From Leishmania donovani (Eukaryota > Euglenozoa > Kinetoplastea > Trypanosomatida > Trypanosomatidae), in contig NC_018255.1 of the NCBI RefSeq assembly GCF_000227135.1, positions 917,894 to 981,893 on the forward strand: 64,000 nt of DNA, read 5' to 3'. Below, piece by piece: positions 1-9,973 of this stretch. The notes under the pieces were generated by a model, which was given only the letters and a program-made list of their open reading frames with translations, was not told the origin of the DNA and did no database searches. A program made the position numbers and the translations under genes. The stretch's first letter is position 1, and each line of letters starts with the position of its first letter.

Positions 1-1241
1 TGACGGTTGCTGTGCTGTGCCCACAATCGTTTGCGTTGCCTAGTGCTGTACCACTCATCGTCGTCACCATTGCTGCAGTTCTGGTAGAGCGCACATCCTC
101 ACACGTCGTCTCATCCGGCCACGTGCCTCCGCCCCAGAACGCTTCGTTATCTAAGCCCCTCCCCTCCTCTTCCCAGAGAAAGACACACACAGAGAAGCAA
201 ACGCGAACCCCTCGTGTGAGTGCGCGCACGCGTGTGACTGTCTCTCGTACTCTCTCTCCCCAGTTGCATGTGCTCCAAGCCTCTCTCGTGCTTGTGAGAT
301 TTCGCATGCACGCCAGCTCCCAGAGAGACGCACACACACACACACACGCACACACATACACACGCATACACACGCACTTTACCCTTTTCATATTTCGTCC
401 GTCCCCCCTGTATCCCTTGCTTCTCTTCGTTGCTCTTGCCTCTCTCCCCCTTCTCTGCAACTCCTTCCCTGTACCGGCCCCACTCTACTCTAAACGCAGA
501 CATACACGCACACACATACACACATACATATACACTGGCCCATTGAAACGCCTCCACAGTCTCCTTGCCTGCCTTGCTTGGAGGAGGGGTGGAGGTGTTT
601 ACGGCCCACTCTCGCCTTTGTTGCAGCTGCTGCTGTTGTCTCTGTGTCGTGTGTGTGTGTGTGTCCTTGCACCAGCTGCATGTACTCCGCGCGCTTTTAG
701 TTGGCCTGTTGCTAGCTCTCTCCCGACTTTCGCTGTCGTTTTCGGCGTTTGGTTCTGCCCCCCTCCCCATCCCTCCCCCCACAGCACTCGTCTCTCCTCC
801 GGTACCACACCCGCTCTCGCTGTGTGTGTCGGTGTCTTCTGCTGCTGTGTCCCACACCACACCCCGTCCACTTTCTCATATAGAAATCTTTTCGCTGTTG
901 TTGCGCTTCATTTTGGGATTATACCGGATTCGTCGAGACAAGCGCGAGGCGCATGGCAAGGGCGAAGCGCTCAGCACACGTCCCTATACACAACTCAGCC
1001 AGTGGGCCGAACAACAGCAACACACGAAAACGCAAAGAGCAGTGGTGTGTCTTCTCGAGGTGGCTGTTAGTGGGGTGAGAGAGGAGCAGAGAGTAAAGGA
1101 CGCATCCACCCACACACACATACACACACACACACACACAGCGCGAGAGCGAAGTGAAACCAACAAAAACGAGCGAACAGACATTCTCGCTTCTCTTTTC
1201 CCTCGACCTGTAGCGCGTTGTTCTCATCATTGTTAGAGCGA
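1..1241. other. Intergenic / 5' flanking region without a supported gene
   Basis: The stretch is dominated by pyrimidine tracts and CA/GT microsatellites (for example about 326-378, 652-664 and 1110-1140). Open frames occur on both strands, but they lack an ATG or translate to Ser/Thr/His/Cys low-complexity strings mirrored across frames. That is what CA- and CT-rich DNA gives by chance. It is best read as the 3' UTR of a gene outside the window plus the 5' flank of the gene at 1242. Confidence 0.6.
1187..1213 (+). promoter_or_regulatory. Candidate trans-splice acceptor (polypyrimidine tract + AG)
   Basis: A pyrimidine-rich run ends at an AG at 1212-1213, 28 bases before the ATG at 1242. In trypanosomatids the spliced leader is joined at the first AG after such a tract. 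The specific site is inferred. Confidence 0.35.
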
Positions 1242-3956
1242 ATGAGCCGCGTGTCTTTGCAGCGGCGACCACATTCGTCGGCGCCGGGTGAGGTGAACTG
1301 CGCCGGTGCACCTGTACACCCAAATGCGCTTCATGCGCCACCTCGCCGCAGGGCGTCGGCATGCTCGTCGTCAGCGGCGTACTTTCCGACGCAGGCGAGT
1401 CTGTTCCGCGACTCGTACGGCCTTCCTTTGACCTGCGCTGCAGTGTCAAGTGGGTGCTCCTATCAGTCGCCGCACAGACGGCTGCATGTCTACGCGAACG
1501 GTGGGGGCCGAGACGTCGGCCCGCGCTACCACGACGTAACCTGCAGCCCCGGTGCCAGGCGGCCGCCACCACCTCCACGGCGGGCGGTCACGGCAGGAGC
1601 ATCCGCAGGACGATCTCGCGCCGCGAATGGAAGCGGCGCCGCGGATGCGGTTGTGTTTCAGTACTACTCGCAGCAGCGTCAGAAGCGAGGGCAGATGCGT
1701 TCTCAGTCTTCTCTCCACGACTTTGAGGTGATTGCCACACCAGTGCGCCGGCAGTCATCCACGTCGAGCGGCGGTGGCTTTTCCGCACCTGCAACACCGG
1801 CTGGTGGGAACGTAGAGGCCTCATCTCCCCCGCTGCCCTCTCGCTGTACCAGCCGCCCCCCTGCGCACGATCGTGACGCGGGTATCCACGCGCGCTTGCA
1901 TCGTCAACCCTCAGCATCACCGTTGTCTATGGAGCAAGAGAGCGTCATTCACGACACGTCGACCTCGCTGATTCCTCTCATGCCGCCTATAGACGAGGGC
2001 AGCTGGCCTGTGCAGCTATCTCCTTCTCAGCACCAGCAGTGCGAAGCGATGGTGCGGCTGCTGGCGCAGCTCCCGGCAGCACAGGCGCACCGCGTCCTTC
2101 TCGCTGCGATCCGCCAGTACGAGGCACAGCGCTTGCTCCAGTACTACGGTGGCGTGCATGCGTTGCCTGGGACTGAGAGCTCCCCGCGTGCGATGCCACG
2201 AACCCCGTCAACATCATCGCTGGCGTCGTCCCCCGTCAAAGTCCCGTCAGCAAGGCGGCACGACGACGGCCGGTCCGCTCTCTTTGAGGCACTGCGAGCC
2301 CGCCTCGATGACATGCAACGCGCCGACATGGCTGCACAGGCGCTCTCGCCGTTCACCGCGGCATCCAGTCACTGGCAGCGGCGGGGCGGCAGCCGAGCGG
2401 ACAGACCGGCGCGTGGGCAGTCGCATGTCAGCCACTTCATCAGGGCCAGCCCGCCCACCATTCCTCCTCCCACAGCGGCGCGACGCCCGTATCTGGCGCG
2501 CCGACAAACGCCGCAAGACAGTGAAACAAGACAGTGCCCCGACTCCGGCGACGCCCGCGCACCGCGGCAGCTCCGCAGCCGTATTCTGGCGAGTCGTGTT
2601 GGCAAGCCGCGCGCCCGCGGCGCCGAGCAGGGATGCCGTACGGGCGAAAAGGGTGCTGCGGCTCGTGACGCGTCGGCTTCGTCGCAGAACCACTCTACGC
2701 CGCTGCTGCAGCAGCGGCACGACTTCATGAAGACGATCAAGCCCCCGCACCGCCATGGGTTGGCTGGTGCATTGTTGGTGGAACCCGGTGCTCCTCACGA
2801 GGCAGCACCTGTGACCCATGGCCATGATTCTGGTGGGCGCGCTAGTATGCCACCAGGTGCACAGGTAACAGCAGTTGCAGGACGGGGCGAAGGAGTGCGA
2901 GAGGAGGGCCTGTACAGGCCCGCATCGATGGCGGAGCGCAACGACGGCTCGCTGCCACCGCCCTTGCTCGCATTCACCGTTACCGGCAAGGAGATGCCCG
3001 ACGCCAGCGTCGGTTGGCCCCTCGCCGAAGGCACCGCTCTCTCTCCTGGGGCCGCCGCGGCAAGGCGGGCATACTTGGAGCAACAGCAGAAGGAGCAGCA
3101 GCAGCGGCAGCGACCTTCATCTCTCTCAAGGCTTAGCGCGGACGCGGATGACGGGGAGGGGTCGGAGCTGCTGCCGGAATCGGCGCGGCGTTCGCACGTC
3201 ACACGTGACGAAAGCGACGCAGCGTGCCGTTATCCGAGAAGCAGTTCAGCGGATTGCTTTGGGCCCAACTCTGGCAAACGCGGCGCGGCCTCGCCAGGCA
3301 GCGTCTCCCTCGAAGACTCGGCGCCGCGGAGCGGGGGGCTGAGAGGCTCCTCGGCGCCGAGTGTGACCCCAGCGCCGCTTACGGGCGTTTTGGCTGCCCC
3401 GCCGCCGCCGAAACAGATTCCTGGAGTGCATCTGTCCACGCGAGTGGCGACGGTGGGCTCAGCAGGCGAGCCCGCAGTCTTCATAGCAGACTGCACTGGC
3501 GCATCGACCTCGGCGCTGTGCGATCCCAAGGCGCGGCCCCACGATCGCAAGGGGAGCGACGACACTGGCACACCAGGTGCGCCACCATCCAACAACGGCG
3601 CATTCTGGGGGGAAGACTACGCGGCTGCGGCGGTGGGTGGCTCCTCGGGGTTGCACAGGCAGAATCGATATCGCGAGGGTGGCAGCGGTGCTGACCCCTC
3701 CACGCCACCACTCCAGGGTAAATGTGCGGAGGGACTCGATGGGCAGAACCTGTTCTCATCTCCCGCCCAGTTCGAAGATAGCGTCATCACTGCTTCCTCG
3801 ATTAGTTCAGAGCCTTTCTTGCAAGAACAAGCCGCCGACAACGACCGCGACGGCGTGATAGCGCTGACGGCTTACTCTGCCAGTAGGTCGGCGGCCGCAG
3901 GATCACGGGCAGCCAACAAATCTTCTGACGAGCTCTTGCTTCCCTGGGAAATCTAG
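1242..3956 (+). CDS. Hypothetical protein, largely disordered (904 aa)
   Basis: I do not recognise this protein. It is a long frame from ATG 1242 to TAG 3954-3956; the frame stays open a few codons upstream but without another ATG. The product is rich in Ser, Pro, Ala, Arg and Gly with poly-Pro and Gln/Arg patches, typical of trypanosomatid disordered or cytoskeletal proteins. The only stretch that looks folded is about residues 230-310, where hydrophobic residues are regularly spaced around SLIPLMPPIDEG and a helix with LLAQLPAAQAHRVLLAAI. No signal peptide, membrane segment or catalytic motif is visible. GC-rich third positions and the sheer length support real coding. Kinetoplastid-specific function is possible; none is proposed. 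Confidence 0.8.
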   Translation: MSRVSLQRRPHSSAPGEVNCAGAPVHPNALHAPPRRRASACSSSAAYFPTQASLFRDSYGLPLTCAAVSSGCSYQSPHRRLHVYANGGGRDVGPRYHDVTCSPGARRPPPPPRRAVTAGASAGRSRAANGSGAADAVVFQYYSQQRQKRGQMRSQSSLHDFEVIATPVRRQSSTSSGGGFSAPATPAGGNVEASSPPLPSRCTSRPPAHDRDAGIHARLHRQPSASPLSMEQESVIHDTSTSLIPLMPPIDEGSWPVQLSPSQHQQCEAMVRLLAQLPAAQAHRVLLAAIRQYEAQRLLQYYGGVHALPGTESSPRAMPRTPSTSSLASSPVKVPSARRHDDGRSALFEALRARLDDMQRADMAAQALSPFTAASSHWQRRGGSRADRPARGQSHVSHFIRASPPTIPPPTAARRPYLARRQTPQDSETRQCPDSGDARAPRQLRSRILASRVGKPRARGAEQGCRTGEKGAAARDASASSQNHSTPLLQQRHDFMKTIKPPHRHGLAGALLVEPGAPHEAAPVTHGHDSGGRASMPPGAQVTAVAGRGEGVREEGLYRPASMAERNDGSLPPPLLAFTVTGKEMPDASVGWPLAEGTALSPGAAAARRAYLEQQQKEQQQRQRPSSLSRLSADADDGEGSELLPESARRSHVTRDESDAACRYPRSSSADCFGPNSGKRGAASPGSVSLEDSAPRSGGLRGSSAPSVTPAPLTGVLAAPPPPKQIPGVHLSTRVATVGSAGEPAVFIADCTGASTSALCDPKARPHDRKGSDDTGTPGAPPSNNGAFWGEDYAAAAVGGSSGLHRQNRYREGGSGADPSTPPLQGKCAEGLDGQNLFSSPAQFEDSVITASSISSEPFLQEQAADNDRDGVIALTAYSASRSAAAGSRAANKSSDELLLPWEI

Positions 3957-4973
3957 CCTCGTCCGCCTCCCGCACATCGTTGCCATCCGCGTCGGCGCTG
4001 CTTTAGCACACTTCTCACCGTGACAATTATATCGCCGCCGCCTCTCGCTTTCCTGTCTGTCGCACCAGTGATCATCAGATGGGTGGCGCAGCGGCCTCCG
4101 GCCCCCTTCCCTCCCCCGGCACTTACCACTAACGCCTACCGATCTGCACTCGTAGGTGCAACTCGCAGCAGGCGGTTCGGCGCATCCGAAGCCATAGTTC
4201 TCCTGCTTCTAGCCGTTCTTGCCTTTTCCTCGAGCACTAAGCGAATCAAAACCAGCAAGGCGCTGCTACCCTCACCACACCTTTTCTCCTCCTATCATCG
4301 ACGTTCACACCACCGCCAAACGCGCTGTGCGATGCTGCAGAGCGGTACGCAGTACCTTTACTGCCGCCTAGGCCGGGTGCACATGAACCACTACCCCAGT
4401 CATTCGCTCCCATCTCCCTGTCCCTTCAGACCCACTCACATGCACCGAAAACGCCAACATGCGTCGGCCCCCCTCACGGAGTGGGCACCAACTAGCCCAC
4501 AAGCTCCTCGCCAGGGAAAGGAGCGGCGCAGGACGTCACGCACACCCTCATCGAATTCATCCCCGAAAGGAGGTAGGGAGTTAAAGCGGCAGTGCCGGCA
4601 ACAGGATGGGCTTGATAGCCGTGTCTCAACCCTTACCTAGCGTACTGTGAGCACGCGTTGGAGCGCTCCAAAACTAAACGGCTTGCACCGCTGCTGCGCC
4701 TATGATGCTGCTGCGCGCGCCGTCTCCATGCTGCACCCTAATTTCCTCTTCGCGCCCTGGCATGACCCTCGACCTCTCTGCGCCCCTGCGTTCCGCCTTG
4801 GCTGCCGTCTTGCGGCTGTGCCGCCGTTGACACCTGACATAGGCCATACACGTTTGTGTTTCTACACGCGACGATGCAACCGCAACTCACAGGTTCAACA
4901 ACTCGCATCACCACCAGCTCGACTTCTGCTGCGGCTGCTGCTGCTACGCCCAGGGAGCACTGTGCTGGACAAG
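3957..4973. other. Intergenic region, no supported gene
   Basis: This should hold the 3' UTR of the preceding gene. A frame of about 200 codons (4020-4640) has no ATG near its start and reads as Ser/Pro/Arg/His low complexity, so I do not call it. No repeat or RNA gene was recognised. Confidence 0.5.
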
Positions 4974-5520
4974 ATGCTGCCGATCCCTTGGCACCTCATC
5001 ACGCTTATCTTCGTGACTGTGCTGCTGCTTGTCGACCGCGCGCAGACGCAGAGCAAGAGAACTGCGGAGCAGGCAGAACTGAGCGCCCTGCACTAGTTCG
5101 CAGACAAGCGCCGGAGCGTGATGCGACCGCTTCGGACCGCGTCTAACTACTGCGCGTGGGATGGCGTGACATGCAACTCGAAAAGTTACGCGCATGTGAG
5201 CTCGAGTGGCCACATGCTCGTGGACGAGATGCCAAAAGTGGACGGCAGCGACTATGGTGCGCTGCCGCGCGTCGCGTTGATTGTTCTGTCAAACAATTCC
5301 CGCATCCACGGCGGCCTCGCGGACAGCTTGACTGCGCCGAAGCGTCTGCGATCGCTGGAGGTGAGCCGGAAGTCTGTGCACTGGAACCTGCCTAGCCGGT
5401 AGGACGGGATGGCGAGCCGGGAGGCAGTGGGCCTGAGCGGCATCTGCTTCTGAGGGTGCATGCCGTCGTCGTCGGCGGGCAACGCCGTGTCCGTGCCGTT
5501 TGCCTCCTCGAATTTGCTCT
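4974..5520 (+). pseudogene. Decayed LRR surface antigen (PSA-2/GP46-type) pseudogene
   Basis: From ATG 4974 one frame encodes a good signal peptide (MLPIPWHLITLIFV, then LLLVDRAQ), an N-terminal LRR cap with the hallmark CAWDGVTC, about two leucine-rich repeat-like segments (for example LRSLEVSRKSV, NLPSR) and a C-terminal cap fragment beginning GCMPSS. This order is that of Leishmania promastigote surface antigens and related LRR proteins. The frame is broken by three in-frame stops: TAG at 5094, TAG at 5400 and TGA at 5451. No frameshift is needed to follow the similarity between them. Similarity fades after about 5520, and there is no Thr-rich stalk or GPI signal. Only about two repeats remain, far fewer than in intact members. 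The family call is from motif recognition, not a search. Confidence 0.7.
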
Positions 5521-5630
5521 CCTTGCGTGTCTGTATCGGTTCTCGGACTCTTCTTCACGTCTCTACCGCAGACGTGCGCTCTTTCTTTACTTGTCTTTCC
5601 GCCTCCTTTCCCCCTCTTCCTCCGTGCTGC

Positions 5631-6223
5631 GATATCCGAGTGCCCACGTACGCCCCCCACCCTCTACTCTCTCTCTCTCTGTGTTGTGGAGGAGTGGGCG
5701 GCGGAAGCCAGGCAGCCCCTCCCTCCTCCAGCCCTGCCGATTGCCGGACCCCACTTCTCGCTGTGGCAGGGCCGCGCGCATGAGACTTGGGGAGGTCAGT
5801 GCGATGCGTCGCTACTGATGCCGGCGGGTGAGGTCGTGGGTGGTGCTGCCTCGGAGCGACCTGCGACCGTGCACACGCTTGTGCCACTCATGTGACTGGG
5901 CAGCGTGACTCGAACGCATCCCACACCCGACCCTCACACGGCCCACTGGTGCTGCGGGGAGCCTGCGCCACTCGTGGAGATGCACCAGGTGGCGGCCGAC
6001 ATGATGCGGCTGGCTGCGAGGCGACGTGCGAAGCGCAGGGGTGGGTGGAGTTGGAGGCAAAGGCCGCGCCGATATGACCTTGCCTGCATTGTTATCGCGC
6101 ATATGCACACGGCTGCCTCGCGCCGCGCGGATGGGCGTGTGTGTGTGTGTGTGACCGGCGGGGCAGAGTGCGGCGTTCAGCTCGTGCTGCATGGCGGAGA
6201 AATGGCATCGCTGAATGAACAAG
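5631..6223 (+). repeat. SIDER-like interspersed repeat, copy 1
   Basis: This is about 590 bp of non-coding sequence that recurs almost unchanged at 25809-26405 and in the 30.7-32.7 kb cluster. It starts near a CT-rich run (5660-5682), contains a constant (GT)n at 6138-6154 and ends in an A-rich stretch (gaacaag). Size, intergenic position, orientation with the genes and the A-rich 3' end fit the short interspersed degenerated retroposons of Leishmania 3' UTRs. I could not verify the 79-bp trypanosomatid retroposon signature, so the class is inferred; the repeat itself is seen directly. Short frames inside it repeat identically in every copy but resemble no protein I know. Confidence 0.75.
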
Positions 6224-7897
6224 GAGTTGTTTCCGCCTCCTCCCCGTCCCCGGCTGTGACTGTGGCTCCGTGTGGGCCATCGGCCCGAAGAAGGGACAGG
6301 GCTAAGCGGAGGTGGCTGGACGAAGTGCGACGCGGCCGTGCATGTGTAGTGTGATAGGGAGACGCTCTTAGTTTTGCCTCTTCTGTGTTCTCCCCCTTGC
6401 CTCCGTGTGTATGTGCAAGCGCGGGTGGCCTACGGTGGTAGTGGCGGCGGCCTTGCCAGGTTGGGGTGTGCTGGCGCATCTGCAAGTCGCCCGTCGTGAT
6501 CACATGTGCATCCGTATCGTCTAGACCCCCCTCCTTTCCGAGGCACTCACGCGCACATACTCTGAAACGATACTCAGAGGTCTTTCAGGTGCACTGCTCT
6601 CTCTGCGCGAGCGCGCCTTTTCGCAGGGTCGCGAGCCCCGCAAGTACACGCACATTCACACAGACGTGCAGAATCTCCTTGCAGCGCCGCCATCCTTGCT
6701 GCCTCCCTTCTTCCATCCGCGGATCCACTTGCACGCGTGAGAGCTGGGAGCGAAGGACAAGAGGACCAGAGAGGGAGGGTAGAAGCAGGCGCACGTCTCT
6801 GTATGCGTGATTGGTTTCTTGCCGGCTCGCTCCTGTTTACGTTCCGCATGCCTTCCCCTCCCCTCTCCTCGGCTCTGTCGCTGCGCCCCGTCGTGCGTGT
6901 GTGTGTGTGTCGCGTGGCGATGGAGGAGGCGAAGCGGTATTGTGGTGCTCTTGTTGCTTCGTTCTTCAGTTAATCCGTCCGTTCACCCACCGCCACTTCC
7001 CGCCTCTGTGATGATGCCGAGGGTGAGGGGGTTATCGACTGTCCTTCTCTTTACGTGGTTCGGTTGCGCCTCTTGTGCTCTCCACCCCTTTCCTTGCGAG
7101 TTGTCTTCAGCCCCCTCCCTCCCTCCCTCCCTCCCTCCCTCCCACACTTTCTTCCGCTCCGAATCGCTGATCTTCGCACGTCGCGAACTCGTTGGTTGTT
7201 TCATGCTATCGACCGTTGCTGCGTCTGTGTGACGTGCGGCGGCCACACAGGGGAGGGAAAAGGACGTGTGGGCGGGGAAGTGGAGCAAGGAGGGGGCGAG
7301 GCGCTATCTCGATGCTACGGCCGGCTGACGCGTACGCCAAGATGGATGAGAGAAATCCCTCCCCACAAACGACTCGGGCGTGTTTGCGTGCCCTCGATGA
7401 CGTCCATTGCCCATGAAGGAGGGCAGGGCAGGAGTCGGAGTGAAGGGATCGAAGCAAAGACATGCGCAGGGTGTGTGGGCGTGCTGTTGTCGAACGCCTC
7501 CCAACTCCCCCTTCTGCCTTTCCCACAAGAGGCACCTCATATCCGTCTCTCACCACCACCAAGACGGCTTGCTTGCTTGCTGCCCTTGGTTGCTTCCTTG
7601 CGTTTCACCTGCCGCTTCTCTCCGCCTACTCCCTCCCCTCCCCTCTTACGCTCCCGCTGACTTTCTTCCGTCCCCCCTCGACTTACGCCTGTTCGTCGAA
7701 CCTCTTCCCTCGACTCACTCGCATGCCTGACGACGCACACGCACACGCACAGCACCGTAGCTACAGGGATACATATACACATATATATGTATGCGTAAAC
7801 AGGTCGTCACAGGCACACACACACCAGTGGAATAAAGACGACCGATACACGTGAAAACATACAAGGCTGAGGGCCAAGGTCCAAGTTGGGCACCACA
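6224..7897. other. Intergenic region with simple repeats, no supported gene
   Basis: The content is pyrimidine-rich and GT-rich sequence, including a (CCCT)n run at about 7113-7142 and a long pyrimidine tract at about 7585-7725 that probably directs trans-splicing of the downstream mRNA. Short frames on both strands are low complexity and mutually overlapping. Confidence 0.5.
7585..7752 (+). promoter_or_regulatory. Candidate trans-splice acceptor region for cactin
   Basis: About 140 bases of nearly continuous pyrimidines are followed by a CA-rich stretch and an AG at 7751-7752. This would give a 5' UTR of about 145 nt before ATG 7898. The exact AG is inferred. Confidence 0.4.
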
Positions 7898-9973
7898 ATG
7901 GACTGGGATCGACCTAGTGGAAAGCGGCGGCGCACAGATGAGGAGGAAGCGTGTGAAGCGTTGGGTGGGCTGCTGCGACAAACGGCCTCACGTGCGATGG
8001 AGCGGGTGCGCCTGCAGCGACAGCAGCGCGGCTGGGAAAGCCAACTGACCGTCCTCTCCTCCTCTGCCGCCGCCGCCGTGGCGCGCAGTGTGAAGCCGAT
8101 GGACGTGCTTGTGATTCGGTTCTGCATGCACTATTTGGACTGTAGCAAGGTGGCCGCGGCGAATCATTTCGTGCGGCTTGCGCAGGAGGTTGTGACGTCC
8201 AGCATCGAGCGGGTACTGGTGCCGCAGCTGTTCAGCCGCGATGGCAGCTCTCTTCCGGCGCTGTGCGAGAGTCTCGTCGCAGAGCACACCGCCGAGGACA
8301 TTCAGGTGACAGTGAAGGAGGTTTCAGAGTTTGTCGAGGCCCGCGGTGCCCTTGGTGCCTGGATCGCCGACGCGACGGCCACTCGCGGCGATCGTGATGA
8401 TGACGACTATGACGACGCCGACAACTACGGCAGTGGCTACTACGACCACTCGCGCTCGCGTGACCGCGATGATGGATACTCTCGCTTCACCAACGAGGAG
8501 GGCGAGGACCATGGGGCAGAGGACGATGGCAGATCGGCAAGCCCACACCAGGACGCCGAGGACTTTGCTCTGGCCACCACGTTGTATCAAGCTTGCGAGT
8601 TTTGGGTCCGTGTACAGGCCTTTCTGAACTCCTTGTCGCTGCACAGCGCTCGCCTGCACGTCTTCGCAATGCCGCCACGGTACGAGCGGGAGCTGCTTCT
8701 TCTCCTGTACGCTGCGACCCGTGGCGGCGGCGGCGGTGGCGAGGCGTCGCGGGAAGGCGAAAGCAACGGGGGCAGGACCACACCGGCAGAGGGCGCGTCG
8801 CTATCCTCGTCGGCCAACGCAGCGGCAGCGAAGGCCGAAGCGAAGGAGACCATCAAGCATGAGCCGATGTGGGACGGTGACGGGGAGGTGGCGGCACAGG
8901 TGGTCGGTGAGGGCGGTACGGACGACGAGGGCGCTGAGCAGACGGAGGCATCGGCGGGTCCGCGTCAGCCGCAGCAGCTGTACAAGGCTTCTGCCCTGCT
9001 TGCCGACGTTTTGGCGCTCTCTCGCTGCCCCGAAGCCCCCACGGGGTCGTCTTCGTCACCTACCGGCACTGCTTCAGATCCAGCTTTGATATCGTCGCCG
9101 TTGTCAGCGGCCGCGCCGCGGATCAGCGCCGAGGCCATGCAGCGCCTCCGAGGGCTCAACTCGAACTTTTACAAGATGGTGTACGCGCGGCTTGGCGTGA
9201 TGGTGGCGCGTGATCGCCTCCACAGCTTTGACCGGGATTCCGCCATCACTCCACCCGAGTTCACCGTGCAGCAGCGCAACCTTCGCGAGCAGCTGGCCCA
9301 GCAGGAGCAGCAGCAGCAATACAAGGCAGACTTGATGTCCGCCGCCCTGGGTATTCCTGGGCAGCCAGAGGCCGGACTACCGGCTGCCTATGTGCCGGAC
9401 GATGCCTACTACGAGAAGCTCTTGCATCAACAGCACGACACGATCGACGAGGACGAGGAGGTGTACAAGGGAGAGGTGATGGACTACTACCTTTCTCACC
9501 CCAATCGCCCCGGCGCCGCGACGGGGTCGCCGTCGAATTACTCGCGCTCTCGCTCGCACCACGGCGGCTCCTCTGCACGCGGCGGCGAGGCGGAGCCGCT
9601 GATGAAGCCGCATCGCTTCTGCAAGGTCAAGACGGGATTCACGTGGACGCAGTACAACCGCACCCACTACGACAGTCGCACTAACCCGCCGCCGCGGACG
9701 GAGATGTGGTACGAGTTCACTTTATTTTACCCAGCTCTCGCGAACACGAAACGCGACATGCGGCACATATTCCGCATCGAGGACACACCCGAGGGGCCGA
9801 ACGACCAGTACTGCCTCCTCGTCTTCAGTGTCGGCCCGCCGTACGCCGATGTGGCGTACCGCATCCGTAAGAAGCAGTGGGACACCCGCCGCGGCGGGGT
9901 GCGCATCAGCTTCGATCAGTACGGCCGCTACAAACTCTTCTTTCGCTTCACCAACAGCAACTACCGACGCTGA
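7898..9973 (+). CDS. Cactin (spliceosome-associated), 691 aa
   Basis: The C-terminal about 120 residues (about 570-691) are a clear Cactin C-terminal domain: FRIEDTPEGPND, then VFSVGPPYADVAYRI, ending in FTNSNYRR, matching the conserved carboxyl end of eukaryotic cactins. A weaker match to the middle domain runs from about residue 65 (KPMDVL) through EDIQVTVKEV (134-143), and resumes after an insert at FALATTLYQACEFW. The insert (about 163-222) is rich in Asp, Tyr, Arg, Ser and Glu, and a second low-complexity insert (about 270-350) is Gly/Ala/Glu-rich. An N-terminal KRRR cluster could be a nuclear signal. Cactin is a nuclear factor of the later spliceosome in other eukaryotes; in an organism whose pre-mRNAs are nearly all trans-spliced a role there is plausible but inferred. 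Confidence 0.92.
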   Translation: MDWDRPSGKRRRTDEEEACEALGGLLRQTASRAMERVRLQRQQRGWESQLTVLSSSAAAAVARSVKPMDVLVIRFCMHYLDCSKVAAANHFVRLAQEVVTSSIERVLVPQLFSRDGSSLPALCESLVAEHTAEDIQVTVKEVSEFVEARGALGAWIADATATRGDRDDDDYDDADNYGSGYYDHSRSRDRDDGYSRFTNEEGEDHGAEDDGRSASPHQDAEDFALATTLYQACEFWVRVQAFLNSLSLHSARLHVFAMPPRYERELLLLLYAATRGGGGGGEASREGESNGGRTTPAEGASLSSSANAAAAKAEAKETIKHEPMWDGDGEVAAQVVGEGGTDDEGAEQTEASAGPRQPQQLYKASALLADVLALSRCPEAPTGSSSSPTGTASDPALISSPLSAAAPRISAEAMQRLRGLNSNFYKMVYARLGVMVARDRLHSFDRDSAITPPEFTVQQRNLREQLAQQEQQQQYKADLMSAALGIPGQPEAGLPAAYVPDDAYYEKLLHQQHDTIDEDEEVYKGEVMDYYLSHPNRPGAATGSPSNYSRSRSHHGGSSARGGEAEPLMKPHRFCKVKTGFTWTQYNRTHYDSRTNPPPRTEMWYEFTLFYPALANTKRDMRHIFRIEDTPEGPNDQYCLLVFSVGPPYADVAYRIRKKQWDTRRGGVRISFDQYGRYKLFFRFTNSNYRR

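Noticed and set aside
147..860. 237-codon - strand frame
   Set aside because: Its product is His/Thr/Cys/Val repeats from (CA)n/(GT)n sequence; all supported genes are on the + strand.
12..1070. 352-codon + strand frame upstream of the first gene
   Set aside because: It starts at GTG, translates CA/CT-rich DNA into Ser/Thr/His/Cys low complexity, and overlaps similar frames on both strands.
4020..4640. 206-codon frame before the LRR relic
   Set aside because: It begins at GTG, its first ATG is far inside, and the product is Ser/Pro/Arg-rich without a domain. A small gene from ATG 4332 cannot be excluded but is unsupported.
5692..5895. Recurring short ORF inside the SIDER-like repeats (ending PATVHTLVPLM)
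   Set aside because: It recurs only because the DNA repeats; no ATG start fits, there is no similarity I recognise, and the element class is non-coding.
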